This document shows positions 35,253 through 46,238 of a stretch of 64,000 nt of DNA, in pieces. A program made the position numbers and the translations under genes. Below the pieces are notes generated by a model. It was not told where the DNA came from, made no database searches, and saw only the letters and a list, made by a program, of their open reading frames with translations. The stretch spans positions 211,002,498 to 211,066,497 of the forward strand of contig NC_090725.1 of NCBI RefSeq assembly GCF_036898095.1, written 5' to 3'. Position 1 is the first letter of the stretch; the number at the start of each line of letters is the position of its first letter. This DNA comes from Palaemon carinicauda. Lineage: Eukaryota > Arthropoda > Malacostraca > Decapoda > Palaemonidae.

Positions 35253-35714
35253 GACATACAGTAGTTAGTCAGAAGATGAGTGAAAACACCAGTGAAAAGA
35301 CAGACACTCATAGGAGGGTTCATGAATTCATAAAAAAGGACAAAATACAAGATGAAGAACGTGCAACCCCGTGAAGGGAAGAGCTATATAAAAATCCTGT
35401 TGTGGTTATGATGGAGATGAAATAGGCAGCAGGCGTTCAATCTTTTGATTTGGTTCGTATGCGAAGCTGCACACGTATTCCAGATGTTAAATCAATAGAA
35501 TATTACTTTTATCGCCCTTCCACCTTTCCGCCATTTCCTCCCCGTTTGCGAATCGGCACTCATGACTGTCTGTCTGTCTGTCTGGATCAATGAATTCCTA
35601 TCAGTTGATGCATTGCGTTTCCCCTTTTATCACCAATGTTATCATGAATAACAAAATAAAATATTCAAGTGCTTAGAAATGTACATAAACTAATCAAATC
35701 AAAATCTGCAACTC

Positions 35715-35718
<4 letters not shown>

Positions 35719-35798
<80 letters not shown>

Positions 35799-35804
35799 TG
35801 CTAC

Positions 35805-35850
<46 letters not shown>

Positions 35851-35915
35851 AGCTAAAAGACAACCCTAGTTGGAGAGCAGGATGCTATAAGCACAAGGGT
35901 TCCAATAGAAAAAAA
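35719..35915 (-). repeat. Expanded (ATT)n plus SINE-like 3' end, unit 2
   Basis: Counterpart of 2228-2345. The trinucleotide run is 132 bases with an interruption (ACTATTGCTACTATT) near 35795, against about 55 bases in unit 1. The sequence after it matches unit 1. Confidence 0.9.
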
Positions 35916-36254
35916 AAATAGCCAAAGAGTATTAATGACCTTGAAATTAAAATGATATATTTTGTATGAAATCCCCATAATCAATACAATTTCAAATATG
36001 ATTATGTAGTCGTCTAGGTAGGGAGTAATATGGTTACGTTTAATTGATCACTCTTTTAAAAAGTCCATTAGTACCTACCGAACTCGTACCTGGCAAATTA
36101 AGCATGATTATTATTTCATGATGCAGTGACGTACGGTCTACCAGACTTTTAAATTATGCACATGATGATGGATTTGCAGAATATGTGGGAAGCTTTCAAA
36201 GTTGACCATATTATTATGGGAGCAGTGAATCTTCAGACATGCTGCAAATATTAG

Positions 36255-36538
<284 letters not shown>

Positions 36539-36779
36539 GTTTTCTGTCCTACTCCTCCCCCTTCCTCCCTCTGGTCAGCTCTTAACAGAAGCTTAGCACT
36601 GTCTTCCAACCATCATCAGAAGAAATGGTGAGGAGGGAAGCAGTAGCACTTTCTTGCATCTGTCGGGTGGTACCTAATTGCCCGGTGCGGATGGGGGTTG
36701 GTCGGAGGTTGGGTGAGTATGGGTGTAGGGGGGAGGCTTCTGCGAGTAGAGACACTGCCGCCTCGATATAGAAAGCCTG

Positions 36780-36870
36780 GGAATGGCGGCTGTGTGAGGA
36801 CTATGACGTCATAGCCAGCGTCGGTTGGACCAACCGACGCCGGCTATTACGCTGGCTTGGACTCCAAGCG
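36780..36870 (+). promoter_or_regulatory. Promoter-like region with CRE palindrome and long dyad
   Basis: It holds the 14-bp perfect palindrome CTATGACGTCATAG (36801-36814), which includes a consensus CRE (TGACGTCA). Directly after lies a perfect dyad with 11-bp arms (GCGTCGGTTGG and its complement around one base, 36818-36840). With one mismatched pair it extends to 36811-36847. The block is much GC-richer than its surroundings and lies about 150 bp before a candidate leader-exon donor. A CRE-driven promoter is inferred from position and motif. Confidence 0.5.
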
Positions 36871-36879
36871 CAGGGTTGC

Positions 36880-36999
36880 CATTCTCATTCAAACTCAGTC
36901 TGCAATCTGTGTTCATTCGAGGAGCACCTTCTGGCGATGCTCCCTTTGTGATTTGTGTTTATCTCCTAATAATGGATTTCATACTGAGTGTCATGCAAG
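36880..36999 (+). other. Candidate leader exon before the unit-2 THAP exon
   Basis: The segment ends in a strong donor, CAAG|GTAAGA (36999/37000), just downstream of the promoter-like region. Its 5' limit is not defined. An ATG at 36972 (MDFILSVMQ) would read into a stop if joined to the acceptor at 45078, so the exon would act as a leader, with translation starting at 45079. The pairing is inferred. Confidence 0.4.
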
Positions 37000-37264
37000 G
37001 TAAGATTTGTATATAGTTTACTTATTGGATTAAAGTAGTAATATAATATTCTGTGGTTTATAACTTCATTACTAGTCTGTTTATATACAAGCTGGGTAAT
37101 TCCAGCTTGATATGCTTGAGTATCTTGGGCAAATACCGTAAACTAAACTATATTCCATTGCTACTTCACTTGTTATATAGCCATTAATAACAAGATCTGC
37201 CATGAGAGGAACAGGGTGTAAGGCAGTTTTACATTGTGAATTTGTGATGCATTTTAAATTGCGA

Positions 37265-37460
37265 TGTGATAAAATTTTAAATTTACTGTCACTGTTTTGT
37301 ATCTCGTGGGGCTGTAGGAGAACGCGTCAGTGTTTAAAATAATGCAAAGGCAAAAAACATATGCAACAAATTTCTTATAATAATTCAACTCAATTTATTT
37401 TGTTTGATCGTTTAATAGTATTCTAAAGGTTGGATGAAGAATGTTTTCTCAAAAATTATA
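37265..37460 (+). repeat. Intron segment duplicated at 44850-45045
   Basis: The two segments share AAATTTACTGTCACT, TTTTGTATCTCGTG and a TTAATAG-(C/T)ATT motif over about 190 bp with moderate divergence. The second copy leads directly into the THAP exon acceptor; the first is not followed by a THAP exon. Possibly an old duplication of the region before a THAP exon. Confidence 0.65.
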
Positions 37461-37629
37461 TAACAATAACATTATTTTATCTTTAAATCTTTAACGGCTT
37501 CCACATTTTTAATTTCGTTTAATTGATAATTCACAGAAGACAATTATCTAATGTTTTAATTGATATTCAGTAATACTGCATTGGTTATAAATAAATCAAG
37601 GTTTCTAAAGTGCTTTTGTATTAGCAAAA

Positions 37630-37630
37630 T

Positions 37631-37712
<82 letters not shown>
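37630..37712. repeat. (CA)n(TA)n microsatellite
   Basis: ACAC run followed by a TA run of about 56 bases. It borders the left end of the inverted-repeat element. Confidence 0.9.
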
Positions 37713-37714
<2 letters not shown>

Positions 37715-38342
37715 CTTAGGCATGTTACCGTTTATAATGAATAGGCAATGTCTTGGTGGCGTTCAAAACTGGAAGATAGCTTTTCTCCGGACAAACTGCC
37801 CTGCAGATAGTTTTCAGAATATCACCTAATTTCTGGTGGGGCGTGTAAGCTTTACGAATTAGTCTGCTTTGAATATGACATGACTTTGTCGAGAACCAAT
37901 GTCAGTCTGACTGCAAAAAAAAGTGTTATTGTAAACTTCAGCGAAACATTGGAGGGCATGCAAGATCGGCCATGAAGTTCTGTGAAGCCTTGTGAAAAAT
38001 AATTCATGTATTTAGAAATTAATCTTAAATTTCATCTTTACATTTTCAAGAATCTAAATTTTTCATATTTCAATTTTTGTCAATTAGTTTTGGATTTTCC
38101 AAATGTTTTGGCATCATCATTATCACCATCATAGCCTATATATTAAAGTGTAATTCAATCAGCCAGTGTAGTCCTGAAGAATCGAAACACGTGTCGACAC
38201 TAGATAATATATAGAGAAACTTTAATGCAATATCCTGTTATTCTGAAAACTATCTGCAGGACATTTTTCCGAAGAGAAGCTATCTTCCACCAAGACATTG
38301 CCTATAAATTCTAAGTGTAGAATAACATGCCCAAGTAGTAAT
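37712..38342. mobile_element. MITE-like element with long (about 110-bp) inverted repeats
   Basis: The left end (ATTACTTAGGCATGTTA, then AGGCAATGTCTTGGTGG, AAGATAGC and CTGCAGATAGTTTTCAGAAT) is repeated in reverse complement at 38240-38342 with indels. The interior has no frame. Both ends abut TA-rich sequence, so a TA target duplication (Tc1/mariner type) is possible but cannot be told from microsatellite. Confidence 0.7.
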
Positions 38343-38402
38343 TATATTTATATACAGTATATATATACATATATATACATACATATATATATACACATAT
38401 AT

Positions 38403-38910
38403 TATTATAATTATTATTACTTGCTAAGCTACAGCTTAGCAAGAGCAACAATATTAAAATAAATATCACTTTATAAACAATAAAAAACTTTAACAAAACA
38501 AGAGGTAGAGAATTAAGATATAAGATAGAACAGTGTACCCTTAAGCAAGAGAACTCTAATTCAAGTCAGTGGAAGACCATAATAAAAAGGCTAGGGCACT
38601 ACCCAAGATTAGAGAACAATGGCCTGATTTTGGAGTGTCCTCCAAGAAGAGCTGCTTACCATAATTAAATAGTCTCTTCTACCCTTTCAAAGAGGAAAGT
38701 GGCCACTGAAAAATTACAGTGCGGTAAGAAGAATTGTTTGGTAATCTCAGTGTTGTCAGGTGTATGAGGACAGAGGAGAATATGTAAAGAATAGGCAAGA
38801 CTATTTGGTGTGTGAGTGTATAGGCAAAGGGAAAATGAACTGTAGCCAGAGAGAAGGATCCAATGTAGTACTATCTGGCCAGTCATAAAACCCCATAACT
38901 CTCTAGTGGT
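38403..38910 (-). repeat. Dispersed SINE-like element, reverse copy
   Basis: Read in reverse it starts ACTACCACTAGAGAGTTATG, continues CTGGCCAGATAGTACTACAT and TCCTCTGTCCTCATACACCT, and ends GCTTAGCAAGTAATAATAAT. The segment before the tail (25190-25310 in the reference copy) is deleted. It is head to head with the forward copy starting at 39087. Confidence 0.8.
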
Positions 38911-38914
38911 AGTA

Positions 38915-39004
38915 TTTCATATATACATATACATACATGTATATACGTATGCATACATATATATACATATATATGTGTATATATATATGTATATATATAT
39001 ATAT

Positions 39005-39075
<71 letters not shown>

Positions 39076-39080
39076 TGTAT
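38915..39080. repeat. TA-rich microsatellite between two inverted SINE-like copies
   Basis: Irregular TATACATA repeats grade into a pure TA run (about 39016-39074). Long frames here are artefacts. Confidence 0.9.
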
Positions 39081-39303
39081 ATAGGTAGTAGGTTGGCTAG
39101 GACACCAGCCGACTGTTGAGATACTACCGCTAGAGTTATGGGGTCCTTTGACTGGCCAGACAGTACTACATTGGATCCTTCTCTCTGGTTACGGTTCTTT
39201 CCCTTTGCCTAGACATACACCGAATAGTCTGGCCTATTCTTTACAGATTTTTCTCTGTCCTGTGACAACAATGAAATTACCAAACAATTCTTCTCCACTC
39301 AAG

Positions 39304-42300
39304 ATATGCAAAAACCTGAAAGAAGGAAAAGGATGCAAATTGAAAAAAAATTGTCGATATATACATCCTGCAACCATGAATGAAAGTCAGAAAACTCAGC
39401 AAATAGGAAAGAAAAATGTGAATTGATTGCAGTAGAATTTGAATATGAAAAACTAGTGAATATTGTAGTTCACAGACCCCCAAATACTAAGGAGTTTGAC
39501 ATAATAATAGAAAAAATAAATGATATTTGTAGGAACCATAAAGACTGGAATATACTCCTACCTGGAGATTTTAACTTTCCTTTTGTGGATTGGAAATAAC
39601 GGATAGAAGAAAGTGGTTGTATATATACATATAAAAAAGAGAGTAATAGTAGCGCAGAAGATAAGAGGCGATTTGAAAAGCCTCAAGATATGCTATTAGA
39701 ACATAATATGCAACAAATAAACCACATTCCAACAAGAAAGGACAATGTCCTAGATTTAGTATTTGTGAATGAGGTGAATTATGTTAAAGAAGTAATAGTG
39801 TATAACACGGGAATTTCAGACCACAATGTCATAGAATTAATAGTCCATTCCAAAGCAAGTGATTGCAGAGATAATCGAAGCACAAAACGATGGGAAGGTG
39901 TCATGGGTGGATAGAATAATATAGAAAAGAATGTTAAAACATGGGAATTTTCTACTCTTAAGAAGCAGAGAGAGGAGGTCCCGCTAGTGTTTACTGGAAA
40001 CTGTTACTGCCGTCGTTTGAGATCAAGATATTTATTAGATGTGCCTAGATCAGCAGACCTTGGGCATAACGATCGTCTGTTGTAGCAATTCGAGAAGCCA
40101 ACGTTATGGAAGGACCCATAGGATAAGGAGAGCAGTGTTGTTGCCGAATAATATACATTAACGGAAGGTAAACACATGTCTCGCTTCAATTATGGTGCCA
40201 TATGGATCATGATTACACCAGCATAGCGTTCAGGAAGGTGCGATCAAAGAGGCGTGGTTTTAAGGAAAACCAATGAGGATGAAGAAAGGAGAAAATTTGC
40301 TTATATGGAATTGTCCATAGTTAATCCCTCTCATACAGGGGTATATAAACTTCAAGAAGTACGAAAAGGCAAATGAGAGGACGAGAGAGAGAACGTAAGG
40401 ACCAGAATGCAGATGTGATCAGCCTTACGACAACTTGTTCGAGATGTCAGAACGAGTTGACCCCTGTCGTTATTACCAACAACGAAACGCCCAGACCTGA
40501 ATTATCTACGTTCCTGATTTGTCAAGATCTGCTGTGAAGAGTATCATCGCTTCTTTTAAGTATTATATGTCTGCTTTCTTGACTGTTCCCCTATTTGCTG
40601 GAGTGTAGTTTAATCAGATGATTTTCTTTGTTTAATTCAGTGCTTCCCAAGTACTCAATCAAGAAACATTGATCTGTGACTAGTTGTAAATAAAATTATG
40701 CTTTCTTTTACGAGTTTTCAGTCTATTTTCCCTTTTCCAATGTGGGTGGTTGTCGAGTTATCCTAATTTAATTAATCAATTCGAAAGAACCTGGTTCGAT
40801 CCCCACGAGGATTGTAACAGAAGGCTATGGAAAATATAATTTTTATAGTAAGAATATAAAATGGTCAGAAATAAATGAAGAATTGAACAAAGAATGGAAA
40901 AATATATTCGTAAGTGATAATATACAGGTAAATACGGATATAATGTACAAAATACTGGAGAAAATTGTTGAAAAATATGTACCAGAAAAAAACAATAAAC
41001 GTCAGACATGCATACCAAGAGACAGGAGGATCTTATTTCAGAAGATTAGAAAGTGCAAGAAAAATCTTGCAAAAGAAAAAATGTATGGAATATGATGGAA
41101 ATAAAAAGTAAGATACAAAATGCAGAACAAAAAATTATACAATCGAAAGAAAATGAATAAAGGGACTTAGAAGAAAGGACACTTCAAAATATAAAAAAAA
41201 ACCAAAGTACTTTACTCTAATGCAATAAAGATGAATAAAGGGAGATTAGAAATAGGCCCTCTAAGAATTGAAGGACGATTAACCAATAAAAAAAAGGAAA
41301 TATGCAACATATTAGCAGAAAAACATAAGAGTGAGTTCACACCAAGAATTGCGAATGAGAAAAATGAAACAGAATTGAGAGAAGAAATGTTGAATATCTA
41401 ACAGATATAGATATTAATGAAGCAGATATTGTGCAGGCTATAAGCGAAATAAAAATTGGATCGGCGGCCGGACCAGATGGAGTTCCAGCGGTTTTGTTTA
41501 AAAAAAACAGCACACACTATCGCGAAGCTGCTTGCATTACTGCTAAGACAGTGTAGATATGAGCAAGAGATATGTTAAACATAAATTAGCTTATATAACC
41601 CCTATTTTCAAAAGTGGATCAAGACTAGAGGCAAGCAATTATAGAACTGTTTAACATCACATATTATGAAAGAGTAATAAAAAAGAAAATGAATCATTTG
41701 GTTAAGAATAATTTATTTAATATAGGCCAACATGGTTTTTTGCCCGGAAAACTTTACACAAACGCAACTGATAGCACTATGAAAACATATACAAAAATAT
41801 GATAAATGAAAAAGACACAGATGTGATCTATCTAGCATTTTGCAAAAGCCTTTAACAAGGTAGACCATAATGTGTTAGAGAAAAAAATAAGAAAGCATAA
41901 TATTGTTGGAAAGATAGGAAAATGGGTAAATGAATTTCTGCAAAACAGAAAACATGGTTGCAAATGACGAGAAATCAGATGAAGATCGGGTAATATCTGG
42001 CGTGCCACAGGGTATGCTATTAGCTGCACTGCTGTTTGTTATTATGATCTCAGATATAGACTGTGATGTTGAAAACTCTGTACTGAGAAATTTTGCCGAT
42101 GACACAAGAATAAGTAGAGAAATTACTGGTGATGAAGATAGGAACTCACTACAAAAAGATCTAAACAAAATACATGAATGGGTGGAGATAAATAGGATGG
42201 TATTTAACTTTGGTAAATTCGAATCGATAAACTATGGAATCGAAGAAGGAACGGTATGTGCATACAAAGGACCTAATAACGAGACAATCACAAACAAAGA

Positions 42301-43031
42301 AGCAATTAAAGACCTTGGTGTAATGTTAAACAGGAATATGTTATGCAACGACCAAATAGAAACACTGTTGGCTAAATGTAAAGCTAAAATGGGAATGATA
42401 TTCAGACACTTTAAAACAAGAAAAGCTGAACATATGATTATGCTTTACAAAACTTATGTACGTAGTACACTCGGGTACTGCAATGCGATATGGTACCCAC
42501 ACTACCAAAAGGATATTGCACAAATAGAGAGTGTATAAAGGTCCTATACTGCTAGAATAGAAGAAGTTAAGGACCTTGAATACTGGGAAAGACTGCAATT
42601 TTTAAAACTATACAGCCTAGAAAGGAGAAGAGAATGCTACATGATAATACAAGCATGGAAGCAAATCGAAGGAATTGCTGAAAACATCATGGAGCTAAAA
42701 ATATCAGAAAGAGCACGAACCGAGGTAGATTAATAGTGCCCAAAACTATACCAGGAAAACTAAGGAAGGCACACAAGACATTAATCCACTACACACCAGC
42801 ATCGATAATGCAACGACTTTAATGCGCTGCCAGCTCATCTAAGAAACATATCAGGAATGAGCGTAGACGTGTTTAAGAATAAGCTTGATAATTACCTAAG
42901 ATGCATCCCAGACCATCTAAGACTGGAAGATGCATAATACACCGGAAGATGCATTAGCAACTCTCTGGTGGATATACGAGGTGCCTCACACTGAGTGACC
43001 TAGGGGAACCCAAATATAGAATAAGGTAAGA
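39304..43031 (+). mobile_element. CR1/jockey-like LINE nested in the SINE-like element, degenerate
   Basis: From the 5' side: a CCCH-like finger (CKNLKEGKGCKLKKNCRYIH, near 39306-39365); an APE endonuclease (VVHRPPNT, GDFNFPFVDW, VLDLVFVNE, GISDHNVIEL; 39465-39850); an RT with AAGPDGVPAVLFKK (about 41465), HGFLPGK, VISGVPQG (41992-42010), FADDTRISR (about 42094-42120), YGIEEG and a thumb (YKTYVRSTLGYCNAIWYP). A CCCH finger at the start differs from the PHD/CCHC type at 25345. A solo LTR separates endonuclease from RT. Many stops; inactive. Confidence 0.8.
40003..40819 (+). mobile_element. Probable solo LTR inside the LINE
   Basis: The segment begins TGTTAC and ends GTAACA (6-bp inverted termini). 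It lies between the endonuclease and RT parts of the LINE and has no LINE similarity. A TATA-like GTATATAAAC (40341-40350) and AATAAA (40689-40694) are spaced as in an LTR promoter and poly(A) signal. No exact target duplication is seen (GAAAC on the left, GAAGG on the right), so limits may be off by a few bases. No internal retroviral-type genes are present. Confidence 0.6.
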
Positions 43032-43442
43032 GGTTAACTACTACACTGTAATTGTGTTCAGTGGCTACTTTCCTCTTGATAAGGATAGAAGAGACTCTTT
43101 AGCTATGGTAGGCAGTTCTTCTAGGAGAAGGATACTCCAAAATCAAACCATTGTTCTCTAGTCTTGGATAGTGCCATAACCTCTGTACCAATGTCTTCCA
43201 CTGTGTTGGGTTAGAGTTTTCTTGCTTGAGGGTACACTCGGGTACACTATTCTATCTAATTTCTCTTCCTCTTGTTTTGTTAATGTTTTTATAGGTTGTA
43301 TATGAAATATTTATTTTAATATTGTTACACTTCTTAGAATGTTTTATTTTTCCTTGTTTCCTTTCCTCACTGGGCTATTTTCTCTATTGGGGGCCCTGGG
43401 ATTAAAGTATCATGCTTTTCCAACTAGGGTTGTAGCCTAGCA

Positions 43443-43447
<5 letters not shown>

Positions 43448-43507
<60 letters not shown>

Positions 43508-44609
43508 AGTGATGGGACGAGTATTCGGAATCGAGAATCGAAAATATCGGAACTTTTTCTGGTATCACAATTGGAGAATTTAAATCGAATTACCTATTCT
43601 GAAAACGATTCTTTGGGATTCGTATGTTTGCAACTTGAATTTATATTACAGGTATGCCTAATGATAAAAAAGTAAATATTTTGTTTGGTGACTTTAAAGT
43701 ATAAGCATAATCTATAGATCTTAATATCTAGAGTATCATTATTTCTAAAGAAGAAGTTGAGAACATTTACAGAAGAAAGAAGGTGTAACGCTGAATGGAT
43801 GTGTGAAAAATGAACAAGAACAGGACGAGTTTGATACTTTAACAAGTTCAGTGACGTGTAGAGTTGCAAACTGGGCTGCTGTCTCGCGTAATTTTTTGTT
43901 TTTATGATTTCTTAAATACTAAAGCTTTGGATTTTAACGTCATGCACGAAGATTAGTTTTTAAGAACTATCACATGTCAAAAATATCTATATAACATTTA
44001 CCGCTTCCTTCCACTCAAAAACGACAAGGGAAAATAGAGCTAACGCCGAAAACAACAAAATTCTTTTAATAGAACATGAAATGTTCAAACATATTTTTAG
44101 GAAGAAAATAGAATCCTTTGCAGAGGGCGATTAGATAAAAATTTAATTTCATATCATGGCACTTTTTGCCGGAAAGTATTTGTCTGCCCCTCCCTCTTCC
44201 TCTCTCTTCTGTTGGAAGCCAACGATCGGTTATTTAGTGTTGTTGGGGGGACTATTTACTCGCAGAAAAGAAATCGACTGAAAGGTCAAACCAGTGAGTT
44301 GCTGTTATTGCATTAAAATCAAAGAAGAATTTTGGGATTTGAATGTGAATAAATACCTTCATGAAATTTACTTCTATGACTTCTTTTTTAAACGTTTGCC
44401 ATTTTCATTTTATTTTATAAGAATCTTATTTTCCTTTTAGCTGTAACAAAACCATTTATATTCCTTCAAGACGGATAATTGATAAAAGTATTTGTTTTTT
44501 AAACCAGCTTCAGTGTCTGAAAATAATCACGAATTCATTGCTTCTACTGGGCAGTATCGGAATCGGGATTCGTATTGGAATTATTATAAAATTTGGTATC
44601 GTCCCATCA

Positions 44610-44617
<8 letters not shown>
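43448..44617. other. Intron-like sequence, no gene
   Basis: (TA)n at 43448-43500 is followed by unique AT-rich sequence. Two GGTATC/GGAATCGGGA-like motifs (43520-43560 and 44555-44605) recur in diverged form. I see no coding frame with recognisable content. Confidence 0.5.
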
Positions 44618-44698
<81 letters not shown>

Positions 44699-44707
44699 GT
44701 ATTTGTG

Positions 44708-44764
<57 letters not shown>

Positions 44765-44771
44765 TTATATA

Positions 44772-44836
<65 letters not shown>

Positions 44837-44840
44837 GTAT
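44618..44840. repeat. (TG)n/(TA)n/(TTTATA)n microsatellite array
   Basis: A short GT run is followed by long TA runs interrupted by ACACATGTATTTGTGTATG and TATTTATA units. Frames across it (up to 124 codons) are artefacts. Confidence 0.93.
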
Positions 44841-44849
44841 ATATGAGAT

Positions 44850-45045
44850 GTATGATAAAATTTTGAATTTACTGTCACTATTTTGTATCTCGTGTGGCCG
44901 TATGAGAATGTGTCAGTCATTTGATTATTTAAAAGCAAATAGGAGATAAGCAAAGAGTTCTTATAATTCCACTTAATTTGTTTTGTTTGGCGGGTTAATA
45001 GCATTTTAAGGTTTGGATAAGAAATGATTTCTCGAAAATCAAATT
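44850..45045 (+). repeat. Second copy of the intron segment 37265-37460
   Basis: It aligns with 37265-37460 over AAATTTACTGTCACT, TTTTGTATCTCGTG and TTTGTTTTGTTTGG-type stretches and ends about 33 bases before the THAP exon. Confidence 0.65.
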
Positions 45046-45078
45046 TGTGAAAAAAAAATCATTAATATTTTTTTTCAG

Positions 45079-45429
45079 ATGCCAAGGTCATGCTGTGTGC
45101 CGGGTTGTAAAAGTAATTATTCAAGCTCAGATGTTTCTGCGTTCCGCTTCCCAAGGGATGAACAACGACGGCAGCTTTGGATAAAAGAAATCCACAGAAA
45201 AGACTTTACACCTACGCCTAATACAATAGTTTGTGGGAAGCATTTTGAAGAACGTTTCATCCTTACAGAAGACAGCATGACACGTCCTGATGGAACTGTG
45301 ATCACCGCTAAGAGGGGGACGCCAACTCTGACCAAGGATGCATACCCGACCATCTTTCATAATCCACCAGAATACACGTCACGGAAAGTACCACCAGCTC
45401 GTAGGAAACCGAGGAAAAGAAAAGACGAG
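45079..45429 (+). CDS. THAP zinc-finger exon, complete domain in one exon (unit 2)
   Basis: It encodes 117 codons starting MPRSCCVPGCKSNYSSS. All four THAP zinc ligands are present (Cys5, Cys10, Cys52, His55), with FP (24-25), Trp34 and AYPTIF (88-93) in place of AVPTLF. After the domain comes a basic tail (RRKPRKRKDE), a possible nuclear signal. The ATG directly follows a strong acceptor (poly-T then CAG). The exon ends GAG|GTAACG in phase 0, and reading on hits a stop after VT. It is a relative of the 7948 and 49324 exons (shared ITAK motif) but is not split by an intron. The partner exons are not proven; unit-2 exons at 51906 and 54738 begin in the same phase. Confidence 0.85.
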
Positions 45430-45534
45430 GTAACGTAAACGAGATGAATTAAAGTTTCAAATATGGATGGAAAATGACACTATAAATAGTTTCGATGAAT
45501 TTGTTAAAAACTTTATTGAGACGGCAATGGTAGA

Positions 45535-46238
45535 GATATCCCGTTTCAATACACAAGCTAGAGGGTGAGACTGACGGGTTGCTATGGGTACATTAATCAT
45601 TGTACATATACATACCATTAAAGGTCTGCATACCATGTACCATGCTGCCCGTGCCATGTACCATAATCTCAACCTCATACTCTCTTTAAATAAAATAAAG
45701 TTTACACTGCGTTCTGTGGACTATCATACCTTAATACTGCTCAATTAAGATATGAGCGAATAATCTGACCTGCTTGATAGCTACTGATTAACTCATTCAG
45801 CGTGTCACACTAATCTTGTTTTTGTCTGGGAGGGATTGGGAATCTAAATCTTAACCCTTTACTTGTGTCTGGCCAGAAGGGCTAGATAATCTAATCTACA
45901 ACAATAACAACAAATCTTTCAGTTATTTCCTTTTCTTGTAGATTTAGTTCTCACTACATTATAATGAAATTATTTGCAATCGCATTCTCCTTTTCTCGCA
46001 TTTTCCTCATAACACACAAAAACTTAGTCCTTGCGGCTGACAAATCACTTCTTTTACTATAGATATTTTCTGCATTTCACCTTTTCTTAATGAAATTTAT
46101 TTTAATGGAAGATTTTCTAAGCGACCTTTGCAGACATCTCGCAAAACTATAACAATGTTAGATAACTGTTTTCTAACATAGAACCTTATCACAATTTGAC
46201 GCAGTGCACTCTTCTTCATTTTAGCTGATAGGAAAGCT
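45535..46238. other. Shared non-genic stretch
   Basis: Matches 3205-3790 of unit 1 with about 5% differences and a small unit-2 insertion (about 46090-46195). It includes the start of the region where unit 1 has the small reverse ORF. I see no gene. Confidence 0.6.

Larger units (their letters stand above)
39087..43447 (+). repeat. Dispersed SINE-like element split by a LINE
   Basis: The 5' part (39087-39303) matches 24697-24935 and breaks off at CCACTCAAG. The 3' part resumes near 43032 (AACTACTACACTGTAATTG) and continues through ACTCCAAAATCAAACCATTG to CAACTAGGGTTGTAGCCTAG at 43440. The element was therefore whole before a 3.7-kb LINE entered it. Confidence 0.85.
36753..45534. other. 8.8-kb block present only in unit 2
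   Basis: Unit 1 is continuous here (GAGTCGAGATCTCCCG near 3201-3216). Unit 2 has GAGTAGAGA on the left and TAGAGATATCCCG on the right, with the block between. The shared AGAGA-type bases fit loss from unit 1 by microhomology or a junction made when the block arrived. It contains a promoter-like region, a candidate leader exon, nested transposons and a THAP exon. Confidence 0.85.

Noticed and set aside
35669..35851. Poly-leucine frame
   Set aside because: It is a reading of the (ATT)n/(TTA)n trinucleotide tract.
36825..37016. 63-codon forward frame across the promoter-like block
   Set aside because: It spans the dyad and the candidate donor, has no motif and is better explained as leader sequence.
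40790..40812. tRNA-like T-loop (GGTTCGATCCCC) near the LTR end
   Set aside because: No acceptor, D or anticodon arms can be found upstream; it lies inside the LTR-like segment.
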